Origin: Curtobacterium sp. Leaf183
Lineage (GTDB): Bacteria > Actinomycetota > Actinomycetes > Actinomycetales > Microbacteriaceae
NCBI RefSeq assembly: GCF_001424385.1
Contig: NZ_LMPO01000001.1
Span: 579,831-643,830, forward strand
Length of the DNA: 64,000 nt
Direction of reading: 5' to 3'
The notes under the pieces are model-generated. The model had not been told where the DNA came from, made no database searches, and saw only the letters and a program-made list of their open reading frames with translations. How positions within the stretch are numbered: the stretch's first letter is position 1; each line of letters begins with the position of its first letter. Below are positions 44,246-52,425 of the stretch, one piece after another. A program made the translations under genes and the position numbers.

Positions 44246-45132
44246 GCACGCTGACGGTCGTCCACGTGGGCTACGGCGTCACCACCCAGGACCGAGGCCG
44301 CCCCGGCTTCAGCGACATGGGCCTCGGTGCGGCCGGCGCCGCTGACCGCGGTGCGGCGGCACTGGCCAACCGGATGGTCGGCAACCGTCCCGACGCCGCC
44401 GTCCTGGAGGCCCTGCTCGGCTCCGTCGCACTGCGGTCCGATGCGCACGTGGTCGCTGCGGTGACCGGCGCACCGTGCCCGGTCGAGGTCGAGCACGCGG
44501 ACGGCCGGGTCCGCGGCGCAGCCTCGCACGAGGTCGTGCTGCTCGCCCCCGGGGACACCCTGCGCATCGGGATGCCGCCGAGCGGGCTGCGCGCGGTGGT
44601 CGCCGTCCGGGGTGGGATCGCCGTCGAACCGGTCCTGGGCAGTCGCTCGTGGGACTCGCTCGCACGGCTCGGCCCGGCACCCCTTGCCGCCGGTGACGTC
44701 CTGCCGATCGGGGCGGATGCCGACGCATGGTCCTGGCCGGTCGTCGACGCCGTCGCACCGCCCCTCGGGCCGACCCCGGGCGAACCGGTCGTGCTCGACG
44801 TCACCGCCGGCCCGCGCGACGACTGGTTCACCCCGTCGTGGCGGTCCGTCCTGACCGAGCAGGACCACCACGTCAGCGCCGACAGCGACCGGGTCGGCGT
44901 CCGGACCACGGCCGAGACCGCGCTCGTCCGGGCCGTCACGCATGAACTCCCGAGCGAGGGGGTCGAGCTGGGCTCGCTGCAGGTCCCACCCGACGGCCAC
45001 CCGGTGCTCTTCCTCGCCGACCACCCGGTCACCGGCGGCTACCCCGTCGTCGCGGTCATGACGCCGGCGTCCGTCGACCGGGCAGCGCAGCTCCGCCCGG
45101 GAGACCGCGTCCGCTTCCGGCTGCTCCGGTGA
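44242..45132 (+). CDS. pxpC: 5-oxoprolinase subunit C (KipA, biotin-dependent carboxyltransferase-like)
   Basis: A 296-residue PxpC/KipA protein: VGYGVTTQDRGRPGFSDMGL at the N terminus, ANRMVGNRPDAAVLEALLGS, and the C-terminal HPVTGGYPVVAVMTPAS. It completes the ATP-dependent 5-oxoprolinase complex. ATG 44242 overlaps the pxpB stop. An 80-bp gap separates it from the monooxygenase-like gene. Confidence 0.95.
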   Translation: MSTLTVVHVGYGVTTQDRGRPGFSDMGLGAAGAADRGAAALANRMVGNRPDAAVLEALLGSVALRSDAHVVAAVTGAPCPVEVEHADGRVRGAASHEVVLLAPGDTLRIGMPPSGLRAVVAVRGGIAVEPVLGSRSWDSLARLGPAPLAAGDVLPIGADADAWSWPVVDAVAPPLGPTPGEPVVLDVTAGPRDDWFTPSWRSVLTEQDHHVSADSDRVGVRTTAETALVRAVTHELPSEGVELGSLQVPPDGHPVLFLADHPVTGGYPVVAVMTPASVDRAAQLRPGDRVRFRLLR

Positions 45133-45212
45133 GGAACAAGCGCGGGTCTCCCCGAGTTGGCTCGCAATGCGGGGCCTGATCGGGTCACGCACCACGACCG
45201 GAAGGTGTCCCC

Positions 45213-45518
45213 ATGTCGATGACAGTGTTCCTCGAGGTCCGCTTGCGCGACGACCTGTCGACCGAGACGACCGAGTCCGCGATCCGCGAGACCCTCGCGC
45301 AGACGGCGGAGTTCCCCGGCAACGAGTCACTCGAGGTCCTGGTCGACGACGCCGACGCATCCCGCCTCGTGGTGCTCGAACGGTGGGCGAGCACCGCTGA
45401 CCACGACGCATACGTCGCCTGGCGCGCCACCTCGGAGGGCCGGGCCGAGGCACTCGCAGCAGTGCTGGCCGAGCCGCCCGTCACGCGCACCTTCGACCGG
45501 AGCATCACGCTGGCGTAG
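45213..45518 (+). CDS. Antibiotic biosynthesis monooxygenase (ABM) domain protein
   Basis: A 101-residue dimeric ferredoxin-like fold protein: MSMTVFLEVRLRDD, the middle ETLAQTAEFPGNESLEVLVD and the ABM-like SRLVVLERWASTADHDAYVA. Such proteins include cofactor-free monooxygenases, but many are uncharacterised. ATG 45213 has GGAAGG seven bases before it. It follows pxpC and precedes a hairpin and repeat array at a convergent junction. Confidence 0.82.
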   Translation: MSMTVFLEVRLRDDLSTETTESAIRETLAQTAEFPGNESLEVLVDDADASRLVVLERWASTADHDAYVAWRATSEGRAEALAAVLAEPPVTRTFDRSITLA

Positions 45519-45544
45519 CGGACCCGCAGGCATCTCCGTCCGCG

Positions 45545-45600
45545 TGGTTGACGAATCTGGTCGACGGGATCCGGGTCGACACCACCGGATTCGTCAACCA
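45545..45600. terminator. Long hairpin at a convergent junction
   Basis: TGGTTGACGAATCTGG (45545-45560) pairs with 45585-45600 over 15 of 16 bases; the loop carries two GTCGAC sites that can extend the stem. It lies between the ABM gene and DUF2891 gene and probably terminates both strands. Confidence 0.6.
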
Positions 45601-45607
45601 GCGCAGC

Positions 45608-45721
45608 GGACGCGACCGTCCGCGTCGGACGCGACCGTCCGCGTCCGACCCGAACGTCAGCGTCGGACCCGACCATCCGCGTCGGACCCGACCGTCAGCG
45701 TCGGACGCGACCGTCAGCGGG
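45608..45721. repeat. Six-copy 19-bp tandem repeat
   Basis: Six head-to-tail copies of a 19-bp unit with consensus GGACGCGACCGTCCGCGTC, with variation at a few fixed positions. Boundaries are 45608, 45627, 45646, 45665, 45684 and 45703. The array fills the gap up to, and just into, the 3' end of the DUF2891 gene. Confidence 0.8.
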
Positions 45722-46754
45722 CGTCGTGTTCCCGGGCCTCCATCGCGTCCCAGGCGAAGCTCGCCAGCCAGTGGGTGGAGTAGTACTCCTCGCCCACGCT
45801 CGCCTGCAGCCCCGACGCCAGCAGCCGGTCGGCCGCGCCGCCGAGCAGGTCCGCCAGCGTGACGTCGGCCGGGTCAGCTGACCGCAGCGCGTCCGCGATG
45901 CGTCGGGCAGCACCGGCACGCGACAGGTCGAGCCCGAACAGGTGCACCTGCTGTGGGTCGTTCTCGTCGCGCACCACGGTCGGGGTCAGGACCGCGTCGC
46001 CGGCACCGACCTCGGCGAAGAACGCGCGGGCCCACGGTGCGAACTCCGCCACGGGCAGCACGGCCCGCATCAGGTCGGCCTCGGCGAACCCGGCGGACAG
46101 GAAGTCGTGCCCGCTGCGCTCCCAGGCGAACGGCCAGCCGGCGTCGTCGCCGAACCAGTCGCGCGCAGCCTGGGACACCGTCGCCGCGAGCTCGTCACGG
46201 CCCAGGGAGCGTGCGGCGTCGAGCACGAGCAGCAGCCCGAAGGCGGAGTTGCTGTGCACGCCGTGCCGGACGGGGTGTGCGGCGCCGGAGACCCAGCGGG
46301 TGACGAGGTCCTCGAGCACGTCGACGACGGGGACGAACCCCGGCGCGAGGGCGCGGATCGCCGGCGCTTCGGACCCGGTGACCTCGGCCGCCAACTTCAT
46401 CAGCCAGGCCCACCCGTACGGGCGCTCGTAGTGCGGGGTCTGCCGGAGGTAGGCCGCCTCGGTGGCCAGGTGCTCTGCGCGCAGGTGGGCCTGCAGGACG
46501 GGGACGAGCCGTGCCTCCAGGGTGGGTGCCAGCCTGGACGCGACCAACCGCGCGGCGAGCCAGTGCATGTGGACCGACGAGTGCCAGTCGTACGAGGTGG
46601 CGAACGACGGGTGGAGTTCGACGGGCAGGGCCCGGTCGTCCGGACTCACCGTCGTGTGCTGCGCCGCGTACGGGTACTCGCGGGTGGTGTTCTCCGCGGC
46701 GACCGCGGCGAACCGTTCGGCCCAGACCGCGCGGTCGAGATCAGAATGCGACAA
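45714..46754 (-). CDS. DUF2891 family protein
   Basis: A 346-residue soluble protein with many Trp and His residues: HPSFATSYDWHSSVHMHWLA, VRHGVHSNSAFGLLLVLDA, SGHDFLSAGFAEADLM and a C-terminal YYSTHWLASFAWD. These match DUF2891, an all-helical family resembling alpha/alpha-barrel glycosidases; function unknown. Its ATG lies 14 bases inside the 3' end of the DUF979 gene, so it is translationally linked to the putative 5-oxoproline transporter pair. That suggests a role in handling a related substrate. Confidence 0.85.
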   Translation of the reverse strand: MSHSDLDRAVWAERFAAVAAENTTREYPYAAQHTTVSPDDRALPVELHPSFATSYDWHSSVHMHWLAARLVASRLAPTLEARLVPVLQAHLRAEHLATEAAYLRQTPHYERPYGWAWLMKLAAEVTGSEAPAIRALAPGFVPVVDVLEDLVTRWVSGAAHPVRHGVHSNSAFGLLLVLDAARSLGRDELAATVSQAARDWFGDDAGWPFAWERSGHDFLSAGFAEADLMRAVLPVAEFAPWARAFFAEVGAGDAVLTPTVVRDENDPQQVHLFGLDLSRAGAARRIADALRSADPADVTLADLLGGAADRLLASGLQASVGEEYYSTHWLASFAWDAMEAREHDAR

Positions 46755-47832
46755 GGTACATGACCCCCATGTTGACGACGAGCAGGATGGCGGCCGTCGG
46801 GATCTGGGCCTTGATCGGGCCGTACTTGTCCCGCATCTCGAGCAGCGCGGCCGGGACGAGGTTGAAGTTCGCCGCCATCGGGGTCACGAGGGTGCCGCAG
46901 AAGCCGGCGAGCATGCCGATGGCGAAGATCGCTGCGGGGTTGCCGTCGAAGCCCTGCACCAGGACCGGCCAGCCGATCGCGGCGGTCATGATCGGGAACG
47001 CAGCGAACGCGTTGCCCATGATGACGGTGAACAGCGCCATGCCGAGGCAGTAGACGACGACCGCGGCGAGCAGCGAACCGCTCGGCAGGATCGTCTTGAT
47101 GATCGTGCCGACCGCGTCGCCGACCCCTGCCTGGGTGAACACGATGCCGAGCGTGGAGAGCATCTGCGGGAGCAGCGCTGCCCAGCCGATGGCCTGCAGC
47201 AGCCGGCCGCCCTCGCGGATGGGGGTGGCGATCTTCGGTGGGCGCAGGACGAACACGGCGACGACCACGGCCAGGACCGATCCGATGCCGAGTCCGGTCA
47301 GGGTCGCGCTGCCCTCGGCGAGCAACGGCGTGCCACCGATCTGGACGAGCGGGCCGAGCGTGGCGACCAGGACGGCGACCACCGGGACCACCAGTGCGGG
47401 GATGAAGAGCCGGTTGCCGAAGCGCGTTGCGGAGGCTGCGCGCTCATCCGGGCTGGTGGTCGCGAGCACGCTCGTGCTGTCGCTCGACTGGCGGGCCATC
47501 GCGCCGGTGGGTTCCGCCGGGCCGGTCTCGGCGCCGACGCCCGCGCCCGGGATGCTCGCGACGCGGGTGCGGCTCGGCCGGCCACCCCTGGCCGTGGTGC
47601 CGGTGAAGCCGAGGCCGGCGAGGGCCACCATCACCAGGACCGCGATGCCGAGCACCCACGACGGAGCGGTCTTGGCGGCGACGAACGTGCCGTAGAAGAA
47701 GGAGACGCCGAGGATGCCCCAGAAGGCCGCGTTGCCGAGGCGCTTGGCGTGCTCCCGGTCCGTGACGATGAGGACCGCGACGGCGATGAAGAACGCGCCG
47801 ATGAGCCAGTAGAGCCATTCGCTGGTGATCAC
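46741..47832 (-). CDS. DUF979 membrane protein, putative 5-oxoproline permease component
   Basis: A 363-residue protein with about nine membrane helices and a poorly conserved cytoplasmic linker at residues 80-135. The helical segments LLPQMLSTLGIVFTQAGVGD, NAFAAFPIMTAAIGWPVLVQ and CGTLVTPMAANFNLVPAALL are typical of DUF979. DUF979 is always next to DUF969 and is commonly near 5-oxoprolinase or pyrrolidone carboxyl peptidase genes, so 5-oxoproline uptake is the likely task. Its ATG overlaps the DUF969 stop. Confidence 0.88.
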   Translation of the reverse strand: MITSEWLYWLIGAFFIAVAVLIVTDREHAKRLGNAAFWGILGVSFFYGTFVAAKTAPSWVLGIAVLVMVALAGLGFTGTTARGGRPSRTRVASIPGAGVGAETGPAEPTGAMARQSSDSTSVLATTSPDERAASATRFGNRLFIPALVVPVVAVLVATLGPLVQIGGTPLLAEGSATLTGLGIGSVLAVVVAVFVLRPPKIATPIREGGRLLQAIGWAALLPQMLSTLGIVFTQAGVGDAVGTIIKTILPSGSLLAAVVVYCLGMALFTVIMGNAFAAFPIMTAAIGWPVLVQGFDGNPAAIFAIGMLAGFCGTLVTPMAANFNLVPAALLEMRDKYGPIKAQIPTAAILLVVNMGVMYLVAF

Positions 47833-48557
47833 GCTGCGACCTCCGTGGTGGTCGGGGCGCCGCGCATGTCCGCTGCCATCCGGTCGAGCTTGCGGTCGAA
47901 CAGCAGCAGCCGTGTGCCGTGGACCAGCAGCGCGACGATGCCCGTCGGGATCGCCCAGAGCGCGAGGTCGATCGGCTCGAGCGCCAGGTCGTACGTCGCG
48001 TCGACGAAGGTCGTGATGAGCAGGATCGAGCCGACCGCGACGAAGACGTCCTCACCGAAGAACACGCCGACGGTGTCGGAGGACGCGGAGAAGCCCTTGA
48101 TCTTCTCGCGCATCGGGTCGTCCACGCGGCCGTACTTCTTGATGGCGGCGCCCTCGGCCATCGGGTACACCAGCGGGCGCACCGTCTGGGCCGGGCCACC
48201 GATGCTCGTCAGGCCCACGGCGGCGGTGACCTGCCGGATCGCGAGGTACCCGGCGAGCAGGCGCCCGGTGGTCAGCTTGTCGAGCTTCGCGATGAGCCGC
48301 TTGGCCTGGTCTTGCAGACCGTAGCGCTCGATCAGGCCGATGACCGGCAGCACGAGCGCGAAGGTCGTGACGCTGCGGCTGGAGGCGAAGCCGTCGCCGA
48401 ACGCGGTGAGGATGCCGACGGGACCGATCCCGCCGATGGCCGCGGTGACGATCCCCGCGACGGTGACGACGAGCAGCGCGTTGACGCGCAGTGCGAAGCC
48501 GACGATGACGACGGCGACGCCGATGAGGACGAACATGCGGGACAGTCTGGACTGCAT
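47829..48557 (-). CDS. DUF969 membrane protein, putative 5-oxoproline permease component
   Basis: A 242-residue protein with five to six membrane helices: VLIGVAVVIVGFALRVNALL, FASSRSVTTFALVLPVIGLI, and the cytoplasmic GPAQTVRPLVYPMAEGAA. This matches DUF969. It is first in the minus-strand operon with DUF979 and DUF2891. ATG 48557 lies at the edge of the palindrome TTGTTGAACAA and has no ribosome binding site, so the transcript is probably leaderless and directly blocked when a repressor binds. The transport role is inferred from gene context. Confidence 0.86.
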   Translation of the reverse strand: MQSRLSRMFVLIGVAVVIVGFALRVNALLVVTVAGIVTAAIGGIGPVGILTAFGDGFASSRSVTTFALVLPVIGLIERYGLQDQAKRLIAKLDKLTTGRLLAGYLAIRQVTAAVGLTSIGGPAQTVRPLVYPMAEGAAIKKYGRVDDPMREKIKGFSASSDTVGVFFGEDVFVAVGSILLITTFVDATYDLALEPIDLALWAIPTGIVALLVHGTRLLLFDRKLDRMAADMRGAPTTTEVAA

Positions 48558-48567
48558 TGTTCAACAA
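48557..48567. promoter_or_regulatory. Palindromic operator overlapping the DUF969 start
   Basis: ATTGTTCAACAAT at 48556-48568 contains, on the minus strand, the same 11-mer TTGTTGAACAA as found before pxpA. It overlaps the start codon and the likely -10 region (GATTGT, 6 nt before the ATG). Confidence 0.72.
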
Positions 48568-48642
48568 TCACAAGGCCCTTCCGCGACTTGTAACACGCCG
48601 GTCACACGAGCCCCCTGTGGAGGACCCGCCCCCCGGGCATGT

Positions 48643-48648
48643 CAGGAT
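48643..48648 (+). promoter_or_regulatory. -10 box for a leaderless gntR transcript
   Basis: CAGGAT at 48643-48648 ends exactly 6 nt before ATG 48655; no ribosome binding site is present apart from GGGG in the spacer. Confidence 0.4.
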
Positions 48649-48654
48649 CGGGGC

Positions 48655-49296
48655 ATGAGCCGAACCGTCAGCGGCGCCGAGTCCTCCGCGACCCGACTGC
48701 GCACGATGATCGCGTCCGGCGACTTCGCACCGGGGACGCAGCTGTCCGAGGAGCGCCTGAGCGACCAGCTCGGCGTCTCGCGGAACACGCTGCGCGAGGC
48801 CTTCCGCCTGCTCGCACGCGACCGGCTCGTCGAGCACGTCTTCAACCGCGGCGTCTTCGTCCGACGCCTCTCCGGGGCCGACGTCGCCGACCTCTACGCC
48901 GCGCGCCGCGTGCTCGAGGAGGCCGCGATCCGGTCGTCCACGCCGGACTCCCCCGCCCTCGCGGAGGCCGCCGGCGCCGTCCGCGCCGCGCGCGCGGCAG
49001 CCGCCGACGGCGACTGGCACATGGTCGGCACCGCCGACATCCGGTTCCACGCGGCCCTCGTGCGCGGTGTGCCGAGCGAGCGGATCTGGGGCCTGATGGA
49101 CGGTCTGCTCGCGGAGATGCGCCTGGCGTTCCTCGAGACCGACGACCCCGCCACGTTCCACGCCGGGTTCGTGGACCGCAACGAGGCCATCGTCGTCGCA
49201 CTCCGGACGGGCGACCGGGACGCGGCATCGGCGCTGCTCGCCGACTACCTCGACGACGCGGAGCAGACGCTGCGCTCGGCCGCCGCCCGGGACTGA
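48655..49296 (+). CDS. GntR-family regulator (FCD type), likely regulator of the 5-oxoproline module
   Basis: A 213-residue regulator: GDFAPGTQLSEERLSDQLGV then SRNTLREAFRLLARDRLVEH form the GntR winged helix. An all-helical FCD effector domain follows (DLYAARRVLEEAAIR, DIRFHAALVRG with metal-binding-type His/Asp, and a late FVDRNEAIVVALRTGD). It is divergent from the DUF969 operon, 97 bp away. The shared palindrome at 42661 and 48557 fits an FCD-GntR operator. CAGGAT lies exactly 6 nt before ATG 48655, suggesting leaderless expression. The effector is probably 5-oxoproline or glutamate, by context only. Confidence 0.88.
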   Translation: MSRTVSGAESSATRLRTMIASGDFAPGTQLSEERLSDQLGVSRNTLREAFRLLARDRLVEHVFNRGVFVRRLSGADVADLYAARRVLEEAAIRSSTPDSPALAEAAGAVRAARAAAADGDWHMVGTADIRFHAALVRGVPSERIWGLMDGLLAEMRLAFLETDDPATFHAGFVDRNEAIVVALRTGDRDAASALLADYLDDAEQTLRSAAARD

Positions 49297-49466
49297 CGGA
49301 CTGGAGGACCGGTGCCGGCCCGCGCCGCGGTCACCGGTTCCCGCACACGGGCAACGTGCGGTGCGGGTTACCGCACACCACTCTCCCAGGTGTTCCCCTG
49401 CTGACTCTGCGGGTGCCAGCATGAGCCGCCCGCCGTCCGATGCGTCCGGGCAGAGGGGAACCAACC

Positions 49467-50789
49467 ATGAACAGGGTCGTCGTCGTCGCCGCCACCGCGG
49501 CGGCGCTCGTCCTCGGAGCAGCCGCTCCGGCGGCAGCAGCTCCCACGCAGTCGGTGCCCAGCGCACCGACGAACGTGCACGTGTCCGGGTCCGCGGACGC
49601 CGCCACCGTCACCTGGTCCGCTCCGCGTCGCAGTGCTGCGATCACCGGGTGGACCGTCACCATGAAGCCCTACGAGCAGCAGCCGGACAAGGGCGTCGAC
49701 CGGCTCCCGGCCTCGGCTCGGTCCGACCGCTACGGGTACCTGACCCCCGGCGTCACCTACACGTTCACGGTGAAGGCCACGAACAGCCACGGTCGCGGGC
49801 CGGCAGTGACCGCAATGTACACGCGTCCCGCGCCGACGCCGACCACCTCCGCGCTCTTCGGGCTCGACACGGCGGGCAACGTCGTCCGGTTCCCCACCGA
49901 CGGGTCGTCCACCGCGGTCACGGTCGCTCCGGACGGGGCCGGCTACACCGCGGACCACCAGGGTGACGTCTTCGTCCCCTCGGCCGACCGCACCAGCATC
50001 GTCGAGCACCCGCGCGACGGCTCGGCGGCACGCACCGTCGCGACCGGCCTGCACCTCACGCCGGACCTGCGGACGGACGACGCCGGCGACCTGTTCTGGG
50101 TCGACTCGGTCTCCGGCGCGATCACCCGACTCCCGGCCACGGGCGGCGCACCCGCCGTCGTCCCGGGCCTCGGCACCCCGGGCTCGCTGTGGGCCGTCTC
50201 CGCGAAGGGCGCCGTCGCGACGTTCCGCCACGCTTCGTCGGGTGACGTGCTCACCGTCCGGACCGCGGCGGGTGTCGTGACGACCCGCACGCTGAACGGC
50301 ACGGGCCCGTTCCCGTCCGGCCGCGCCGACGCGATGGCCCTCGAGGCGGACGACGACGTCTACATCCACTCGTGGACCGTCGGCGCCTCCGGCTACAACA
50401 CCTGGTACCTGCTGCCCCTCGGGGTCACGGAACCGACCAAGCTGGCGGACCGTCTCGCGTTCGAGATCGGCGCGCTGAGCAAGGACGGCTTCGTGCTCGT
50501 CGAGTCGAAGCAGTGGTGCGCCGCCCCCGCCGAGTACCCGACGCCGTGCGCGATCGACCGGTCGTTCTCCGACGAGCTCGTCCGCTCCGGCACCACGACG
50601 ACCACGCACGCGGTGTCCGGCATCACCGCGGAGGACCGTGGCCCGGTCTTCGGTGTGACCGACAGCGCCGGTGACCTGTTCGCCGACATCCCCGGAGGTG
50701 CCACGCCGGGCCTCTGGCGGGTGCCGGCCGGTGGCGGGGCAGCGCAGCAGCTGTCCGTGAACCAGTTCACCCGCCTGCTCGCCGCCTGA
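49467..50789 (+). CDS. Secreted fibronectin type III / beta-propeller-like protein
   Basis: A 440-residue exported protein. Residues 1-26 are a signal peptide ending APAAAA. Residues about 30-115 are one FN3 domain (PSAPTNVHVSGSADAATVTW, then TPGVTYTFTVKATNSHGRG). The remainder contains repeated GNVVRFP, GDVFVPS, GDLFWVD, GAITRLPA motifs that look like blades of an NHL/SMP-30-like beta-propeller. It has no anchor. ATG 49467 follows GAGGGGAA. The role is unknown, perhaps binding to an extracellular polymer. Confidence 0.8.
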   Translation: MNRVVVVAATAAALVLGAAAPAAAAPTQSVPSAPTNVHVSGSADAATVTWSAPRRSAAITGWTVTMKPYEQQPDKGVDRLPASARSDRYGYLTPGVTYTFTVKATNSHGRGPAVTAMYTRPAPTPTTSALFGLDTAGNVVRFPTDGSSTAVTVAPDGAGYTADHQGDVFVPSADRTSIVEHPRDGSAARTVATGLHLTPDLRTDDAGDLFWVDSVSGAITRLPATGGAPAVVPGLGTPGSLWAVSAKGAVATFRHASSGDVLTVRTAAGVVTTRTLNGTGPFPSGRADAMALEADDDVYIHSWTVGASGYNTWYLLPLGVTEPTKLADRLAFEIGALSKDGFVLVESKQWCAAPAEYPTPCAIDRSFSDELVRSGTTTTTHAVSGITAEDRGPVFGVTDSAGDLFADIPGGATPGLWRVPAGGGAAQQLSVNQFTRLLAA

Positions 50790-50809
50790 CCGCGAGCACC
50801 CGGCAGCAC

Positions 50810-50859
50810 AGCACGCGGAACGCCCCGCCGTCACATGACCGCGGGGCGTTCTGCGTGCT
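50810..50859. terminator. Bidirectional terminator between the FN3 and TetR genes
   Basis: A 19-bp stem with one mismatch (50810-50828 with 50841-50859), 12-nt loop, between convergent genes. Confidence 0.75.
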
Positions 50860-50865
50860 GACCGG

Positions 50866-51441
50866 TCACGTGCCGAGCAGCGACCGGACCGCGTCGACGA
50901 CGACCTGTCGACGCCGGGGCGCGGTGACGGCCTGCACCAGCGGGTCGAACTCGGCCGAGGTGGTGCTCCAGAACACGGCCAGGTGCATGACGAGCCCGAG
51001 CAGCACGGCCGGTCGGTACGAGCGGGGCAGCACACCGGCTCGTTGGGCGTGCTCGACCGCGGCGACCAGGTCGGCGTCGCGGGTGAGGATCGCTGGCAAC
51101 GGCACCTCGGTCGCGCGTTCCAGCCGGTGCCACGTGAGCAGACGCGGCATCCATGGTCGTGCAACTGCGGCGTCGTGCAGCCGTCCCGCCCAGCCGGGCA
51201 GGTCGTCGACGTCCAGGGGCACCTCGGCGAGCGTCTCGGTCACCGTCCGGGTGACGAGGGCGTCGAACAGCCCTTCCTTGCTGCCGAAGTAGTGGAAGAG
51301 CTGCGCCTTGTTGCTCGCGGCGGCGGCGCCGATGCGCTCGGTCCGGGCACTCGCGAGGCCGACCGCTGCGAACTCGTCGCGTGCCGCGAGCAGCAGGCGG
51401 GCGCGCACGGCGTCGGCGGCGGGCGGCGTGAAGGTGGCCAT
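50866..51441 (-). CDS. TetR-family transcriptional regulator
   Basis: A 191-residue regulator. The N-terminal helix-turn-helix reads ARLLLAARDEFAAVGLASAR then NKAQLFHYFGSKEGLFDALV, typical of TetR proteins. A helical C-terminal ligand domain follows. ATG 51441 is favoured because TACTGT lies 7 nt upstream; GTG codons 6-9 nt upstream are alternatives. Target and ligand unknown; it is isolated by a terminator on each side. Confidence 0.9.
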   Translation of the reverse strand: MATFTPPAADAVRARLLLAARDEFAAVGLASARTERIGAAAASNKAQLFHYFGSKEGLFDALVTRTVTETLAEVPLDVDDLPGWAGRLHDAAVARPWMPRLLTWHRLERATEVPLPAILTRDADLVAAVEHAQRAGVLPRSYRPAVLLGLVMHLAVFWSTTSAEFDPLVQAVTAPRRRQVVVDAVRSLLGT

Positions 51442-51462
51442 GGCCACCACAGTAGTGAGCTG

Positions 51463-51504
51463 TGACGGGAGGCCCGGTGCCAGCTGGCACCGGGCCTCCC
51501 GTCA
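51463..51504. terminator. 42-bp perfect palindrome, terminator (family A)
   Basis: A perfect 42-bp palindrome whose central 28 bp are identical to 17492-17519. It lies 12 bases after the GH16-like gene stop (minus strand). Confidence 0.78.
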
Positions 51505-51516
51505 TGCGTCAGGTCG

Positions 51517-52425
51517 TCACTCGGTGGTGGAGACCCAGTCGATCTGCAGGGTGCCGGACGCACCCCAGTTGCCGGTCTGGAACATGAAGCGGTGCGGCGT
51601 GGTCGGCACGTCGTGCGTCACGGTCTTCAGGACCGTGCCGTCGACGCTGTACGTGACGGACTTGCCGGGGACCCAGTTCACCGTGTAGGTGTGCCAGTCA
51701 CGCCACGACACGTTCGTGCCGATCTGCTCGCGCTCGGCGCCGCGGCCGGGGACCATCGAGTGCTGGAAGCCGGACGGGCTCGACTCGAAGTTGCCCTCGG
51801 GGAAGTCGATCTCGCCGTCGGACCAGTTGTTCGAGGACGGCCACAGCATGAAGGCCGCGCCGTTGCCGTCGCCGCCCTCTGCCTTGGCACGGACCGAGAA
51901 GGTCCCGCCGACGTGCCCCCACGCACCGGCGGAGGTGCCGAAGGTGCCGGCCGAACCCGCACCGCCGAGGGCGACGTTCATGACGCCGTCAGCGACGGAC
52001 ACGGTCTTGCTCGGGGCGTAGATGCCCGAGGTGCCGTCCGGGTAGGGCTGCCACGCCTGCTTGTACAGCGACGAGACCTGGCCGAGCAGCGCCGGGGTGT
52101 TGAAGTCCTCGACGAACGAGGCGGCAGGCGGCGTCGCGGCGGAGTCCGCCTGGACCGCCGGCTGGGCGGTCACGTCGTCGGACGGCGCGGGGCTGGGGGT
52201 CGTGTCCTCGACGGGCGCCGACTCCTCGGTCGGCTCCTCGGTCGGGGTCGGTTCCTGGGTCGGGGTGGGCGACGGGTCCTCGGTGGGGGTCGGCGCCGGC
52301 GTCGGGCGGGAGTGGTGGGAGCCACCGTCCCAGCCCCACCATGCGCAGGCGTTGGCGGCGGTCGGGGCACCGACCAGCATGAGGCTTGCGGCGGCCACCG
52401 CGATCATCTTGGCGCGGCGGTTCAT
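51517..52425 (-). CDS. Secreted GH16-like (concanavalin-fold) protein
   Basis: A 302-residue exported protein: signal peptide (MNRRAKMIAVAAASLMLVGA), a Pro/Thr/Glu-rich linker of about 60 residues built from TPTEEP-like repeats, then a beta-jelly-roll domain from about residue 105. WSDGEIDFPEGNF holds a GH16-type E-x-D-x-x-E catalytic motif; WRDWHTYTVNWVPGKSVTYS is the usual following strand. It probably cleaves or binds a beta-glucan or galactan. ATG 52425 begins the signal peptide. Confidence 0.85.
   Translation of the reverse strand: MNRRAKMIAVAAASLMLVGAPTAANACAWWGWDGGSHHSRPTPAPTPTEDPSPTPTQEPTPTEEPTEESAPVEDTTPSPAPSDDVTAQPAVQADSAATPPAASFVEDFNTPALLGQVSSLYKQAWQPYPDGTSGIYAPSKTVSVADGVMNVALGGAGSAGTFGTSAGAWGHVGGTFSVRAKAEGGDGNGAAFMLWPSSNNWSDGEIDFPEGNFESSPSGFQHSMVPGRGAEREQIGTNVSWRDWHTYTVNWVPGKSVTYSVDGTVLKTVTHDVPTTPHRFMFQTGNWGASGTLQIDWVSTTE

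Noticed and set aside
45608-45721. Possible CRISPR array
   Set aside because: Units are contiguous 19-bp tandem copies without spacers, and no cas genes are present.
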